Shown in pieces: positions 41,562-50,375 of a stretch of DNA of 64,000 nt (positions within the stretch are counted from its first letter, which is position 1; each line of letters starts with the position of its first letter). The stretch is from contig CAXXGR010000008.1 in the NCBI GenBank assembly GCA_963678775.2, positions 186,001 to 250,000 of the forward strand. The letters are read 5' to 3'. A model generated the notes under the pieces. The model did not search any database. It was not told where the DNA came from and was given only the letters and a program-made list of their open reading frames with translations. The stretch is from JBFHIJ01 sp963678775. GTDB taxonomy: Bacteria > Bacteroidota > Ignavibacteria > Kapaibacteriales > UBA2268. The position numbers and the translations under genes were made by a program.

Positions 41562-41591
41562 TAAATAATTAATTGGGGGAACAACACAGGT

Positions 41592-42485
41592 ATGAAGAAA
41601 ATTATTCTTATTCTCGTTGTGTTTGTATTAGCTTGCACTCAGGATAATCATAGCTTGCTTTCTAATCAGAATAAAAGAAAAAAAGAAAATTACAGACTAC
41701 ATATTTCGGAGTATAAACTTCCAAGCGAATTGTTCCTATGCGGTGAGCAGTTACCACTGGACATCCCGGAAGTAAAAGAGCGTGCAGAACGAGAGTTTTA
41801 TCTTCTGCTTCAGCAACCCGGCCAAATCATGCTATATCTAAAAAGATCCGGCAGATATTTTCCTATGTACGAAAAAATAATTGCTGAAAAGAAACTTCCC
41901 GATGATTTAAAATATCTTTCTGTTGCAGAGTCAGCTCTTTACCAGGCACTGTCCAGTAAAAGTGCACTTGGCTTGTGGCAGTTTATGAAAGGAACAGGTA
42001 GAAAAATGGGGCTACTATGTGGCAATTATGTAGACGAGAGGAAACATCCGGAAATGAGCACTCGCGCTGCGATGGAATTCCTTAAAGAAGGCTATGAAAG
42101 ACATAATAACTGGTTAGTCACACTTGCCGGCTACAATATGGGGCAAACAGGCATCTCCAGAAGCATGAACTATCAGGATGGTGATGACTACTTTGACTTA
42201 TTTTTAAATGATGAAACATCTCGCTTCATTTTCAGGATTGCAATTATTAAAGAACTTATGGCTAATCACGAAAAATATGGATTCTATCTTGATGATGAAG
42301 ACTATTACAAGCCTTATAAATTTAATATAGTAAAAGCAACTAAAGTAAATGATTTGGCAGATTGGGCAAAGGAAAACAATACAACTTATAAAGAAGTAAA
42401 ACTATTAAATCCTTGGATACTCGGTAGAGAGCTTCCTCTTCATCCTGATAGAGTTGACTGGGAAATAGCAGTCCCAAAGAAATAG
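41592..42485 (+). CDS. Lytic transglycosylase lipoprotein (MltD-like SLT domain)
   Basis: A 297-residue lipoprotein: signal peptide 'MKKIILILVVFVLACTQDN'. The SLT/GH23 domain has the catalytic Glu in 'LKYLSVAESALYQAL', then 'SALGLWQFMKGTGRKMGL' and 'VTLAGYNMGQTGI'. The C-terminal 60 residues resemble a degenerate LysM-like tail ('NDLADWAKENNTTYKEVKLL'). It cleaves peptidoglycan glycan strands to 1,6-anhydro ends. It lies 30 bases after the ABC ATPase and ends at a strong terminator, so the three genes 39277-42485 look like one operon. Confidence 0.87.
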   Translation: MKKIILILVVFVLACTQDNHSLLSNQNKRKKENYRLHISEYKLPSELFLCGEQLPLDIPEVKERAEREFYLLLQQPGQIMLYLKRSGRYFPMYEKIIAEKKLPDDLKYLSVAESALYQALSSKSALGLWQFMKGTGRKMGLLCGNYVDERKHPEMSTRAAMEFLKEGYERHNNWLVTLAGYNMGQTGISRSMNYQDGDDYFDLFLNDETSRFIFRIAIIKELMANHEKYGFYLDDEDYYKPYKFNIVKATKVNDLADWAKENNTTYKEVKLLNPWILGRELPLHPDRVDWEIAVPKK

Positions 42486-42518
42486 TAAAGAAAACTAAAA
42501 TGAAGAAATAACACAGAT

Positions 42519-42547
42519 GCCGTGGGATTAACCTCACGGCTTTTTTG
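42519..42547 (+). terminator. Rho-independent terminator
   Basis: The GC-rich stem 'gccgtg' (42519-42524) with 'cacggc' (42535-42540), extended by partial pairing at the loop side, is followed by six T. It ends the protease-ABC-transglycosylase operon. Confidence 0.88.
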
Positions 42548-42892
42548 TATTAGTTGAAATTGATCTCCAAAAAGAGTCCATGAAATAGTTTTTATGTTAA
42601 CTTTACAAATCTCCCTTTACTTTTACTTTTGCTCGTTCTTACTTCGATATTTTGAATGTGACTAATATTTTCAAGTAAGATATTGAAATTCACTACTTCA
42701 ATATCTAAACTCAAAAGCCACACATTAGCAACTTATTGAGAAATTGAGTGTATTTAAGATCAACATTCAATACTAAGAAATAACTCTTAGAATATATAAA
42801 TATAGGATCCGTATTCTTTGAGTAACTAGTAATTATGTTATAAACTCTATTTCTATGGCAAGTATTGTTAGTTATTTAATGGAGGTTTTGAC
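42548..42892. other. AT-rich intergenic region with inverted repeat
   Basis: A 345-nt gap. It contains a perfect 10-bp inverted repeat, 'agatattgaa' (42678-42687) and 'ttcaatatct' (42697-42706), which could be an operator or a weak hairpin. No ORF with a ribosome site was recognised. The promoter of the lipoprotein at 42893 should lie here. Confidence 0.4.
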
Positions 42893-43618
42893 ATGAATAG
42901 CATCAAATTAGCACTTAGTTTATCTGTTTTGTTTTTGTTGTTTGCTTGTGGTACGGAAGATAATAATCCAATAATTGATGATCCAGAAGAATTTGATTAT
43001 AAATTTGAATTTAACAATGATACAGAAGGTTGGATTGGAGATTTTGCGGACTATCCTAATCATGCAGATATTGAAGAATTCTATGAATTAGATTTTGCCT
43101 TTTCCGCCTTACCTGAGCCGTTAGATACAAAAAACGGTGCGTTGATACAAACCGGAAATAATCACAGCGATGACCTATTCATGTTTGCAAAAAAGAAAAT
43201 TACCGGATTAGAGCCAAATCAAGAGTACTTAGTACACATGGAAGTCGAGATAGCAACAAATGCAGCCAGTGGTCAGATGGGAGTAGGCGGAGCTCCAGGT
43301 GAATCTGTTTATATTAAAGCAGGCGCTGCTAATATAGAACCTCAAAAAGTACTAGATAATTCAGACAATCATTTCAGAATGAATATTGACAAAGGCAATC
43401 AGGCATTGGGCGGTAGCAACATGCAGATTATAGGTAACTTTGCAAATGGTACTGACAAATATCTATATAAACTAAAATTTATGGAAACTGACACTCCCAT
43501 AGCTGTTACAGCAAACTCTGAGGGAGAAATATGGGTAATAGTCGGCACTGATTCCGGTTTTGAAGCCACTACAACTATCTACTACAATTCAATTTTTATA
43601 GATTTAGAAAAGAACTAG
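42893..43618 (+). CDS. Hypothetical lipoprotein with jelly-roll-like domain
   Basis: A 241-residue lipoprotein: signal peptide ending 'SVLFLLFACGTEDN', with a strong GGAGG seven bases before ATG. The mature part has an acidic linker ('NPIIDDPEEFDYKFEF') and a beta-rich domain ('DTEGWIGDFADYPNH', 'ITGLEPNQEYLVHMEVEI') that resembles carbohydrate-binding-module-like jelly rolls. No catalytic motif is seen. Likely surface or periplasmic; function unknown. Confidence 0.65.
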   Translation: MNSIKLALSLSVLFLLFACGTEDNNPIIDDPEEFDYKFEFNNDTEGWIGDFADYPNHADIEEFYELDFAFSALPEPLDTKNGALIQTGNNHSDDLFMFAKKKITGLEPNQEYLVHMEVEIATNAASGQMGVGGAPGESVYIKAGAANIEPQKVLDNSDNHFRMNIDKGNQALGGSNMQIIGNFANGTDKYLYKLKFMETDTPIAVTANSEGEIWVIVGTDSGFEATTTIYYNSIFIDLEKN

Positions 43619-43748
43619 TTATTTATATAGCTGTTTATTGTGCAAACTTTAGGTAGAGCTCAGCTAATATGATTAATTTCTTAATATTTTAAGTATAAAT
43701 TTTTATATTAAGGAATCAACATATTCCATTTTTGATATAGGAGTTCTC

Positions 43749-44861
43749 ATGAGAAAGTTCGTACTACTTCTTTTAGTTTTATCCATCTCGTTTGCAAGAT
43801 CATACAGTGCTGACATTCCAATTATTATTGATCATTCCTGCACTGATTTGAGTCAAGTGCCTGACAGTTGGGTTGAATCTGCAAAATCGCAGTTTCGAAT
43901 AGCTTATGGTCATACTTCACATGGTAGCCAGATAGTTTCCGGTATGACAATTCTGGAAGAGCTCCCGGGCTCTCTCTATACTTTCAATGATGGTGAAAAC
44001 TCTTTATATTTAAATGATGCCTCGCTATTGGCAGGTGATTTGGGAAGTCCTGATAGAGTAACGTGGGAAGCCAGAACCCGCTCTATGCTTGATAATAATA
44101 CAAAAAATATCAACATGGTGATGTGGTCATGGTGCGGTCAGGTAGATGGTTCTGTTACTAATATTGAAACATACTTGGGCCTTATGGATAAACTTGAAAC
44201 AGACTACCCTGATATTACTTTTATTTATATGACAGGGCACTTGGACGGAAGTGGTGAAGATGGAAATGTAAATCAGAGAAATAATCAAATCAGACAGTAC
44301 TGCAGAGATAATAATAAAATCTTATTTGACTTTGCAGATATAGAAAGTTATGATCCTGATGGGAACTATTTCCTCGATAAAAATGCAGATGACGCTTGCA
44401 ATTACGACGGCGGCAACTGGGCAGACGAATGGTGTGAAGCACATCCCGGTGAGTGTGAAGACTGCAGCTGTGCCCACTCAAAATGTATCAACTGCCAGCA
44501 AAAAGGTAAAGCTTTCTGGTGGATGCTCGCCAGAGTAGCAGGTTGGGACGGAATCACAAGCGTTGACGAAACTCCAAACTCAGAAACAGCTCTCTCCCCT
44601 AACCCGGCATCTGATTATATCGAAATATCATTTAATGCCAACCGCAGTGAATCATATAATCTCAACCGTAGGGTTAACCCTACGGCTGAGATAGAGAATA
44701 AAGTTAAAATATATAATAGCTATGGTAAGGATATTTCTCTATCACAAAGCGAAATATCTACAAACGAAAACACTATCAGAATAAATATTTCATCTTTGCC
44801 TGCAGGCATCTATTTCATAAAAATAGGCTCGCATTCAGAGAAGTTTGTGGTGGTGAGGTAA
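43749..44861 (+). CDS. T9SS-secreted protein, SGNH-hydrolase-like
   Basis: A 370-residue protein with signal peptide 'MRKFVLLLLVLSISFARSYS', AGGAG before ATG, and a T9SS type A sorting domain at the end ('LSPNPASDYIEISFNAN' and 'LPAGIYFIKIGSHSEKFVVV'). The main domain has 'IAYGHTSHGSQIVSGM', 'MVMWSWCGQVDGS' and 'TFIYMTGHLDGSGEDGNV'. I associate these with an SGNH-like secreted family but cannot assign a reaction. A Cys-rich patch ('GECEDCSCAHSKCINCQQ') may bind metal or form disulfides. A 30-bp palindrome is inserted in frame inside the sorting domain (44661-44690). Confidence 0.65.
   Translation: MRKFVLLLLVLSISFARSYSADIPIIIDHSCTDLSQVPDSWVESAKSQFRIAYGHTSHGSQIVSGMTILEELPGSLYTFNDGENSLYLNDASLLAGDLGSPDRVTWEARTRSMLDNNTKNINMVMWSWCGQVDGSVTNIETYLGLMDKLETDYPDITFIYMTGHLDGSGEDGNVNQRNNQIRQYCRDNNKILFDFADIESYDPDGNYFLDKNADDACNYDGGNWADEWCEAHPGECEDCSCAHSKCINCQQKGKAFWWMLARVAGWDGITSVDETPNSETALSPNPASDYIEISFNANRSESYNLNRRVNPTAEIENKVKIYNSYGKDISLSQSEISTNENTIRINISSLPAGIYFIKIGSHSEKFVVVR
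44661..44690. repeat. REP-like palindrome inserted in a coding region
   Basis: 'ccgtagggttaaccctacgg' (44666-44685) is a perfect 20-bp palindrome, extended by ctca/tgag arms. It encodes about ten extra residues (including 'NRRVNPTAE') between two strands of the T9SS sorting domain, where family members have a short loop. It looks like a mobile palindromic repeat that landed in frame. Confidence 0.75.
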
Positions 44862-44889
44862 GATACTACTTTACAAGTTTTAGAATCTG

Positions 44890-44919
44890 CTGTTCGGAAA
44901 TTCCGAACAGTTGATTTTT
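44890..44919 (+). terminator. Rho-independent terminator
   Basis: A perfect 10-bp stem, 'ctgttcggaa' with 'ttccgaacag' and one base between the arms, is followed by 'ttgattttttt'. It ends the T9SS gene at 44861. Confidence 0.82.
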
Positions 44920-44947
44920 TTATTAACTCAAGACATAGATATTCATA

Positions 44948-44970
44948 ATAAATGGTGGAAATTTTGGTAA
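44948..44970 (+). pseudogene. Remnant 3' end of a further tandem copy
   Basis: The bases just before the first tandem copy ('aatggtggaaattttggtaa') are the same as those just before the second (ending at 45601), where they encode the C-terminal 'KWWKFW' and stop. The same C-terminus therefore stands upstream of copy 1 with no gene attached, so at least one more copy once preceded it or the duplicated unit included this tail. Confidence 0.65.
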
Positions 44971-44974
44971 AAAT

Positions 44975-45601
44975 ATGCAAAATAAAAGATTCGAAATATT
45001 AGACGGACTTCCCGCTTATGGTCCAATGTATAAATCTTTTCCTAATAGTGGGAAAAATATATACAGTGAAGGCTTTGTCGTACGTTTCTTTAAAGATGAT
45101 GGTACAGATTGGGTAGCCAATTTTACAAATAGTTGGACAGAGCTTACTAAAGTGATTGAGCTCCCAAATTCAAATTTACTTTTAGTTCTTGCAAAGGGCA
45201 CTGCATATATAGTAAACCCTAACGAAGAAAAGATAATTGATAGCTTTGGGATGGCGATAGACACAATGTTTCAAATCTCCAACAATATACTCGTATTTAC
45301 TGATTGTACTCATTTAATAATCCTTGAACCTGACAACCAGATTTATGAAACACAAAGAATCTCATGGGATGGGTTTAAAGACGTTTATGCAGAAGATAAT
45401 ACGGTTAGAGGATTATCCTATGATCCCTGCAATCATTCTCAAGAATGGGTATAATTTTCATATAATCTTGAGTCAAAAGAACTGATAGGCGGTAGCTATA
45501 ACAATTGTGTGATAGTGGATGATAAACAACAATTAATAGAGCAATCTGTATATACAATTGAAAAAAATGAGACTAAAGATAAATGGTGGAAATTTTGGTA
45601 A
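44975..45601 (+). pseudogene. Tandem gene copy 1, interrupted by a stop
   Basis: It opens 'MQNKRFEILDGLPAYG' and reads 159 codons to TAA at 45452-45454 after 'NHSQEWV'. The same frame then continues open for 48 codons ('FSYNLESKELIGGSYNN' to 'DKWWKFW') to the next stop at 45599-45601. The segment after the stop matches copy 2 ('YSFTYNLDTRKL'), so TAA has replaced a Tyr-type codon. Intact, it would be about 208 aa: cytoplasmic, beta-rich, without signal peptide. Family unknown; small proteins in tandem homologous arrays are often toxin-immunity proteins, but no toxin is visible here. Confidence 0.65.
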
Positions 45602-45606
45602 AAAAT

Positions 45607-46200
45607 ATGCAAAATAAGAGATACGAAATATTAGACAGACTTCCTCCTTATGGTTCAATGTATAAATCTATTCCTAATTGTGGGAAAAATGTATACAGTT
45701 AAGGCTTTGTCGTACGTTTCTTTAGAGAAGATGGTACTGATTGGGTAGCCAATTTTGCTAAAGGATACTATCCTAAAGATGATCCCACAGACCATATTAT
45801 TGAGATTCCAAATACGGAATACCTATTAATTTTAGGTTCTTATATAATTGATCCTAATAAAGATGAATTAGTTGATTTTATTGGTGGTGGATATGATATA
45901 ATATATCGTGCTGACAATGCTAGACTAGTCTTCGAATCTCATCACTGCTTTTTTAATCTGGAATCAAATCTAGAAACTTGGGAAACTGAATTTATATCTT
46001 GTAATGAAATGAGTCAGATTGAAGTAAATGGAAATACAATATCAGGTCTAACATTCGATCCAAGAGATGAATATGATGTGTGGCCACCGAACTTAAATTT
46101 TGAAGATGTTATGTATAGTTTTACCTATAATTTGGATACAAGAAAGCTAACTATAAAAAAGCTCACAGATTATTATCCACCAAGAGTAGATCTGAGTTAA
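45607..46200 (+). pseudogene. Tandem gene copy 2, interrupted by a stop
   Basis: It starts 'MQNKRYEILDRLPPYG', clearly homologous to copy 1. Codon 32 is TAA (45700-45702) where copy 1 has GAA: 'NVYS' stop 'GFVVRFF' against 'NIYSEGFVVRFF'. Beyond it the frame stays open to 46200 ('GNTISGLTFDPRDEYDVWPP' to 'YYPPRVDLS'). The first ~180 bases are nearly identical between copies while the rest has diverged strongly, as when 5' ends are homogenised by gene conversion. One base change would restore a 197-aa protein. Confidence 0.7.
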
Positions 46201-46239
46201 ATGAAAGCTCTCATATCATGAGTATAAAATCGATCAAAT

Positions 46240-46854
46240 ATGGATTCTGAAATGAGAAATTCAATATTTCTTACATTAATATTCTCTATAATCATATTTA
46301 TATCTGCTTTTGCTGACGAACCACCTTTTTATCGGGATTTTAGCACTTCTTCAGCTAACGGTAAATATTTTGCTAAAGTTTATAGAGATAGCTTAGAAAG
46401 CAAATGGAAATTGGAAGTGTTTAATTCTGACAGCACTTTACTATGGGAACGTAACTATCAACATTGTGGCTATGAATCAACGACATTGAGTAATGACGGT
46501 ACTTGTTTTATTTATATAGAACATTGGTTTCGAGATAATACTCCAGTGGTAAGTATATATCAAGAAGATACAATTCTTTATTTAAACGGGTCTGAATTCG
46601 AAATAAGTGAAAGTGATTTGATTCCAAGCTTATCACACAAAATATGGTGCGAGAGCAATAGCCTCCAGGATTCTATTCTGAAAATTGAAACTAAAGACAG
46701 CAGACATCACGGAGTTAATATATACAGTGGCAAACTGGTCACCGATAGTAAATCAATACTCTCCGGATATTTCAAATACGGCTTGATATTATTTGTTATT
46801 ACTATAGTTATAGGATATAGAGTTCGGAGGAAAAAAACTTCTGAACTTGCTTAA
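46240..46854 (+). CDS. Hypothetical membrane-anchored exported protein
   Basis: A 204-residue protein with an N-terminal signal peptide ('RNSIFLTLIFSIIIFISAFA'); ATG 46252 is an equally good start. A soluble beta domain with many Trp/Tyr/Ser follows ('DSLESKWKLEVFNSDSTLLW'). Near the C-terminus is one transmembrane segment ('YGLILFVITIVIGY') and a basic tail 'RVRRKKTSELA'. The topology is therefore periplasmic domain outside, C-terminus in the cytosol. No family recognised. It follows the broken tandem copies by 40 bases. Confidence 0.6.
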   Translation: MDSEMRNSIFLTLIFSIIIFISAFADEPPFYRDFSTSSANGKYFAKVYRDSLESKWKLEVFNSDSTLLWERNYQHCGYESTTLSNDGTCFIYIEHWFRDNTPVVSIYQEDTILYLNGSEFEISESDLIPSLSHKIWCESNSLQDSILKIETKDSRHHGVNIYSGKLVTDSKSILSGYFKYGLILFVITIVIGYRVRRKKTSELA

Positions 46855-46913
46855 TCTATTTTCGTACATTGTTATGTAAATTGTCAAAATTTGAAACATA
46901 AAATTACTCTGCT

Positions 46914-47939
46914 ATGATGAATAAAGAAAAGATAGAGAAGATATTTACTAAAGCTACTCAGTCTAAACATATACATGAAGCTGTTTTATTTGCTGAAAAC
47001 AGTGAGGCCGATTTTTCTGTTGCTTGCAGTTATGGCAATAAAACCATTGATTCGCCGATGCAGGCGGCAAGCGTAGGTAAGCTTTTTACCACCACCTGCA
47101 TTCTGATCTTGCAAGAACAAAACAAAGTCTCATTAGATAGTCTTGTAGTTGATTATTTTGATAATTACGATATGGAAGGTCTACATGTTTTTAAGGGTGT
47201 TGACTACACAAATAAGCTAAAACTATCAGATCTATTATTCCAGACTTCAGGCTTGCCTTGCTACGAATCTGAAGGTGGAATTATGAAAAGAGCTATAAAA
47301 GAAGATTTTAAGGTTAGCACTCAGGAACTAATCGACATCACCAAGAGACTTAAACCTCGCTTTGCTCCCCTAGGAAATAAAACCTTTTATTCTGATTTCA
47401 ATTTCCAGCTTCTTGGTGAAGTAATAGAGAAAACAACTAATCTACCATTGGAAGAAGTCTTTCGTAATTACATTTTCGATCCTTTATCTATGCGCAATAC
47501 ATATCTGCCTGCCGGTGATGATGATGTTCCGAATATGTATTATAAAGAACTAACATTGAAAAGACCGATGTTGATGAAAAGCTTGCGTGGCGGTGGCAAT
47601 ACTGTTACAACAGCAAAAGAATTAATGGTCTTTTTAAAAGCATTTTTCAAAGGCAGATTTTTCCCCGAAAGTCTTTTTGACCGTCTGTCTAATTATAGAA
47701 AACTTCAGATTCAGATGGGGCCGATTTATTACGGTGGCGGCTATATGCAAATCCCATTAAATACATTGATGACTCTTTTTATGGGTAAAGGTGAGTTAAT
47801 AGGGCATTCCGGTTCTACAGGGTCTTTTGCATTTTACTATCCGGAAAAAGACATGTTTTTTGTTGGCGATGTCAACCAGTTATTAAAACCCGGTCTTCCG
47901 GTCAACTTAGTAATGCGGCTAGCAATGTCAATTAAATAG
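46914..47939 (+). CDS. Serine hydrolase (beta-lactamase class C-like)
   Basis: A 341-residue protein with all three serine-beta-lactamase-fold motifs: SxxK in 'MQAASVGKLFTTTCIL' (Ser-Val-Gly-Lys), a Tyr-Ser-Asp variant of YxN in 'KTFYSDFNFQLLGEVIE', and 'HSGSTGSFAFYYP' for the third motif. It has no signal peptide, so it should be cytosolic; relatives include esterases and peptidases rather than true beta-lactamases. Two ATG codons stand in tandem at 46914 and 46917. It is intact, unlike the homologue at 3119-4477. Monocistronic, with the terminator at 47950-47986. Confidence 0.85.
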   Translation: MMNKEKIEKIFTKATQSKHIHEAVLFAENSEADFSVACSYGNKTIDSPMQAASVGKLFTTTCILILQEQNKVSLDSLVVDYFDNYDMEGLHVFKGVDYTNKLKLSDLLFQTSGLPCYESEGGIMKRAIKEDFKVSTQELIDITKRLKPRFAPLGNKTFYSDFNFQLLGEVIEKTTNLPLEEVFRNYIFDPLSMRNTYLPAGDDDVPNMYYKELTLKRPMLMKSLRGGGNTVTTAKELMVFLKAFFKGRFFPESLFDRLSNYRKLQIQMGPIYYGGGYMQIPLNTLMTLFMGKGELIGHSGSTGSFAFYYPEKDMFFVGDVNQLLKPGLPVNLVMRLAMSIK

Positions 47940-47949
47940 GATACCAAAA

Positions 47950-47986
47950 AAAAATGGAAGTGCAATTGAATTACACTTCCATTTTT
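47950..47986. terminator. Bidirectional rho-independent terminator
   Basis: A perfect 13-bp stem, 'aaaaatggaagtg' (47950-47962) with 'cacttccattttt' (47974-47986), over an 11-nt loop. A- and T-runs at the two ends let it serve the plus-strand hydrolase and the minus-strand rpsP. Confidence 0.9.
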
Positions 47987-48007
47987 AATATTTTAAAGCC
48001 TGAAAAA

Positions 48008-48424
48008 TTATTCAGCAGCTTCTTCAGCTTTTTTAGCTTCAGCTTCTGCTTCTAATTTTGCTGCTTTGCGTTTTTTACGAAGGTCGCGCTGACGGTCGTA
48101 ACGAGCTTTTACTACTTGACTGTGTTTTTCAAGTTCAGCATTGATTTCTTCTTCTGTTTTGCCTTTGAATTCCAAAGCACGGCGAAGAAGTACACCTTCG
48201 TAGCTCATAAGCAAACGAACAACTTTTGTAGGCTGAGCGCCAACATTCATCCAGTAAATGCAGCGTTCAGGTTTAAAGTTAATAGTGTTAGGTTGTGTAT
48301 TAGGATCGTAGAATCCTACTTTTTCGAGAAAAGCGCCATCGCGACGAGCACGTTGGTCAACAGCAACGATATCATACACTGGAAGGTGTGTTCTACCTTT
48401 GCGTCTTAATCTTAACTTAACCAT
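48008..48424 (-). CDS. rpsP: 30S ribosomal protein S16
   Basis: A 138-residue S16: 'MVKLRLRRKGRTHLPVYDIV', 'GFYDPNTQPNTINFKPERCI' and 'WMNVGAQPTKVVRLLM' are family hallmarks. The C-terminus is extended by about 50 residues of Lys/Ala/Glu-rich coiled-coil sequence, common in this phylum. It assembles into the small subunit body. It lies 47 bases after ffh on the same strand, the conserved ffh-rpsP order. Confidence 0.96.
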   Translation of the reverse strand: MVKLRLRRKGRTHLPVYDIVAVDQRARRDGAFLEKVGFYDPNTQPNTINFKPERCIYWMNVGAQPTKVVRLLMSYEGVLLRRALEFKGKTEEEINAELEKHSQVVKARYDRQRDLRKKRKAAKLEAEAEAKKAEEAAE

Positions 48425-48471
48425 TATATAAACCTTAGATATTTAATTTATAAAACTCTGTTATTATGGGC

Positions 48472-49809
48472 TTAAGCACCGCCGAGTCCACGAGGGATTT
48501 TAGGCATAAAACGAGACCTTTTGCCGCGGGTCAGATTTTTCATCATTTTATGCATTTCATCAAATTGCTTTAGTAAGCGGTTAACGTCCTGGACTGAAGA
48601 ACCGGAACCGAATGCAATTCTTTGCCTGCGTGAGCCATTGATAATTTTTGGATTGTTACGCTCAGCCATGGTCATTGAGAGGATAATAGCTTCGACACGG
48701 TTAAATGCATTATCGTCAATCTGAACATTTTTAAGCTGGCGATCCATACCCGGAATCATACCAAGCAAGTCCTTAATAGAACCCATTTTCCTGATAGTTC
48801 TAAGTTGATCGAGGAAATCCTCGAAAGTAAATTGATTTTTTCTTATTTTTTCTTCTAACTCTTTAGCTTGCTCTTTGTCGATTTGAGATTCAGCTCTCTC
48901 GACAAGAGTAAGTACGTCACCCATACCAAGGATACGAGAAGCAATCCTTTCAGGGTGAAATGGCTCAAGAGCGTCAAGTTTTTCACCAGTACCAACAAAT
49001 TTGATTGGCTTACCTACTACGTCAAGCACTGAAATTGCAGCACCACCACGAGTATCACCATCTAATTTAGTAAGTACAACACCTGTTAGGGCTAATTTTT
49101 CGTGAAAAGCTTTAGCAGTAGTTACTGCATCCTGACCAATCATTGCATCACATACAAACAAGGTCTCAGTTGGTTTTAGAATGTCAGCAATATTTGCGAC
49201 CTCTTCCATCATCACTTCATCTATAGTTAGACGGCCGGCAGTATCAACAATTATAATATCACGAGCAAATTTTTTCGCATAGCTTATCGACTCTTTAGCG
49301 ATAGCTACTGCGTCTTTGTTGTCATCTTCCGAGAAGACAGGGACTTTGATTTGCGCACCGATTTGTTTCAGCTGCTCAATGGCAGCAGGCCTGTGAACGT
49401 CACAAGCTACCAAAAGCGGTTGGCGACCTTTTTTCCTTAGGTTACGAGCTAATTTGCCGCAGAAAGTAGTTTTACCTGACCCCTGCAAGCCAGCTACCAT
49501 GATAATAGTAGGAGCTTGAGGCGAAATGCGCAACTCACTCATCTTGCTACCCATAAGCTCTACAAGCTCATCGTGTACAATTTTTACGATAAGCTGCTCA
49601 GGTAGTAAGTTCCCTTTTACTTCAGTGCCGATTGCTTTTTGTTTTACTTCTTCAGTAAACTTCTTAGCTACGTGAAGATTAACGTCAGCTTCAATCAAAG
49701 CACGTCTAATTTCGCGTACGGCATCAGTTATATTATCTTCTGTTATTGTCGATTGACCGCGGAGGCGTTTTAAGGCACCCTCCAGCTTCTCTTGTAAGTT
49801 CTCAAACAT
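48472..49809 (-). CDS. ffh: Signal recognition particle protein Ffh
   Basis: A 445-residue SRP54-type GTPase. After the N-domain come the G-domain motifs G1 'GLQGSGKTTFCGKLA', G3 'IIVDTAGRL', 'LTKLDGDTRGGAA', then the Met-rich M-domain that binds SRP RNA and signal sequences ('RQRIAFGSGSSVQDVNRLLK'). With 4.5S RNA it delivers nascent membrane proteins to FtsY. It heads the ffh-rpsP pair and has its own Bacteroidetes-type promoter at 49837-49867. Confidence 0.97.
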   Translation of the reverse strand: MFENLQEKLEGALKRLRGQSTITEDNITDAVREIRRALIEADVNLHVAKKFTEEVKQKAIGTEVKGNLLPEQLIVKIVHDELVELMGSKMSELRISPQAPTIIMVAGLQGSGKTTFCGKLARNLRKKGRQPLLVACDVHRPAAIEQLKQIGAQIKVPVFSEDDNKDAVAIAKESISYAKKFARDIIIVDTAGRLTIDEVMMEEVANIADILKPTETLFVCDAMIGQDAVTTAKAFHEKLALTGVVLTKLDGDTRGGAAISVLDVVGKPIKFVGTGEKLDALEPFHPERIASRILGMGDVLTLVERAESQIDKEQAKELEEKIRKNQFTFEDFLDQLRTIRKMGSIKDLLGMIPGMDRQLKNVQIDDNAFNRVEAIILSMTMAERNNPKIINGSRRQRIAFGSGSSVQDVNRLLKQFDEMHKMMKNLTRGKRSRFMPKIPRGLGGA

Positions 49810-49836
49810 AATATACCACGCTAATTTACAGAACTA

Positions 49837-49867
49837 CAAATTTATAGTATTTCTAGCATTTGTGCAA
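49837..49867 (-). promoter_or_regulatory. Bacteroidetes-type promoter of ffh
   Basis: On the minus strand, TTG (49867-49865), a 20-base spacer, then TAAATTTG (49844-49837). The arrangement is the same as in the tpl promoter. It ends 27 bases upstream of the ffh ATG. Confidence 0.6.
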
Positions 49868-49979
49868 TAGCAATTCTATGCTACTAGCAAAAAACTTGAA
49901 ATTATTTTTGCAAAATACGAAATTTTTAGCTCACAAGCTCGTTTATAATTTAAAATGTAGAATATAAAAGACTTGAACC

Positions 49980-50327
49980 ATGCTTTGCGAAACCATGCTA
50001 AATCTAATTTTTTGCAAAAGCCTGATAGATGGATGCAATAAATCCCAAAAAGATAAATCAATTTCAGATTACGAACTCTATTTGGATAAATGCGAAAGCT
50101 CCGGTGAGCTTAAAAATGCTATCAGACTTAACTTGCGTCATAATGCACTACCAACCTATCTTGTGGTGGCGTCTTTTGAAAAGTATTTACTATTTGAAAA
50201 AAATGACGCAGGAGTATTACAAATATACGCTAATTATCTGATAAAAAATGTACCTGAATGGAGCTACTATGCAGGTATATTATTAGATGAAGCTCGTAGA
50301 ATCAAAAGTAAAAATTGCCGTGAATAA
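49980..50327 (+). CDS. Small helical hypothetical protein
   Basis: A 115-codon frame with several possible starts (ATG 49980, ATG 49995). The product is helical, with two TPR-like turns ('YELYLDKCESSGELKNAIRL' and 'GVLQIYANYLIKNVPEWSYY'), and no signal peptide. I recognise no family; the composition is protein-like and the frame fills the gap between ffh and the transporter. It ends 48 bases before the DMT transporter and could share its transcript. No clear ribosome site, so the start is uncertain. Confidence 0.5.
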   Translation: MLCETMLNLIFCKSLIDGCNKSQKDKSISDYELYLDKCESSGELKNAIRLNLRHNALPTYLVVASFEKYLLFEKNDAGVLQIYANYLIKNVPEWSYYAGILLDEARRIKSKNCRE

Positions 50328-50375
50328 TAAAATTGGGTAAATTAGAACTTTCCCATTTATCTACGGTGCATTTCT

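Noticed and set aside
45452..45702. Programmed stop-codon read-through or recoding
   Set aside because: Both stops are UAA at different places in the two copies, without a selenocysteine-type or pseudoknot signal that I can see; independent nonsense mutations are simpler.
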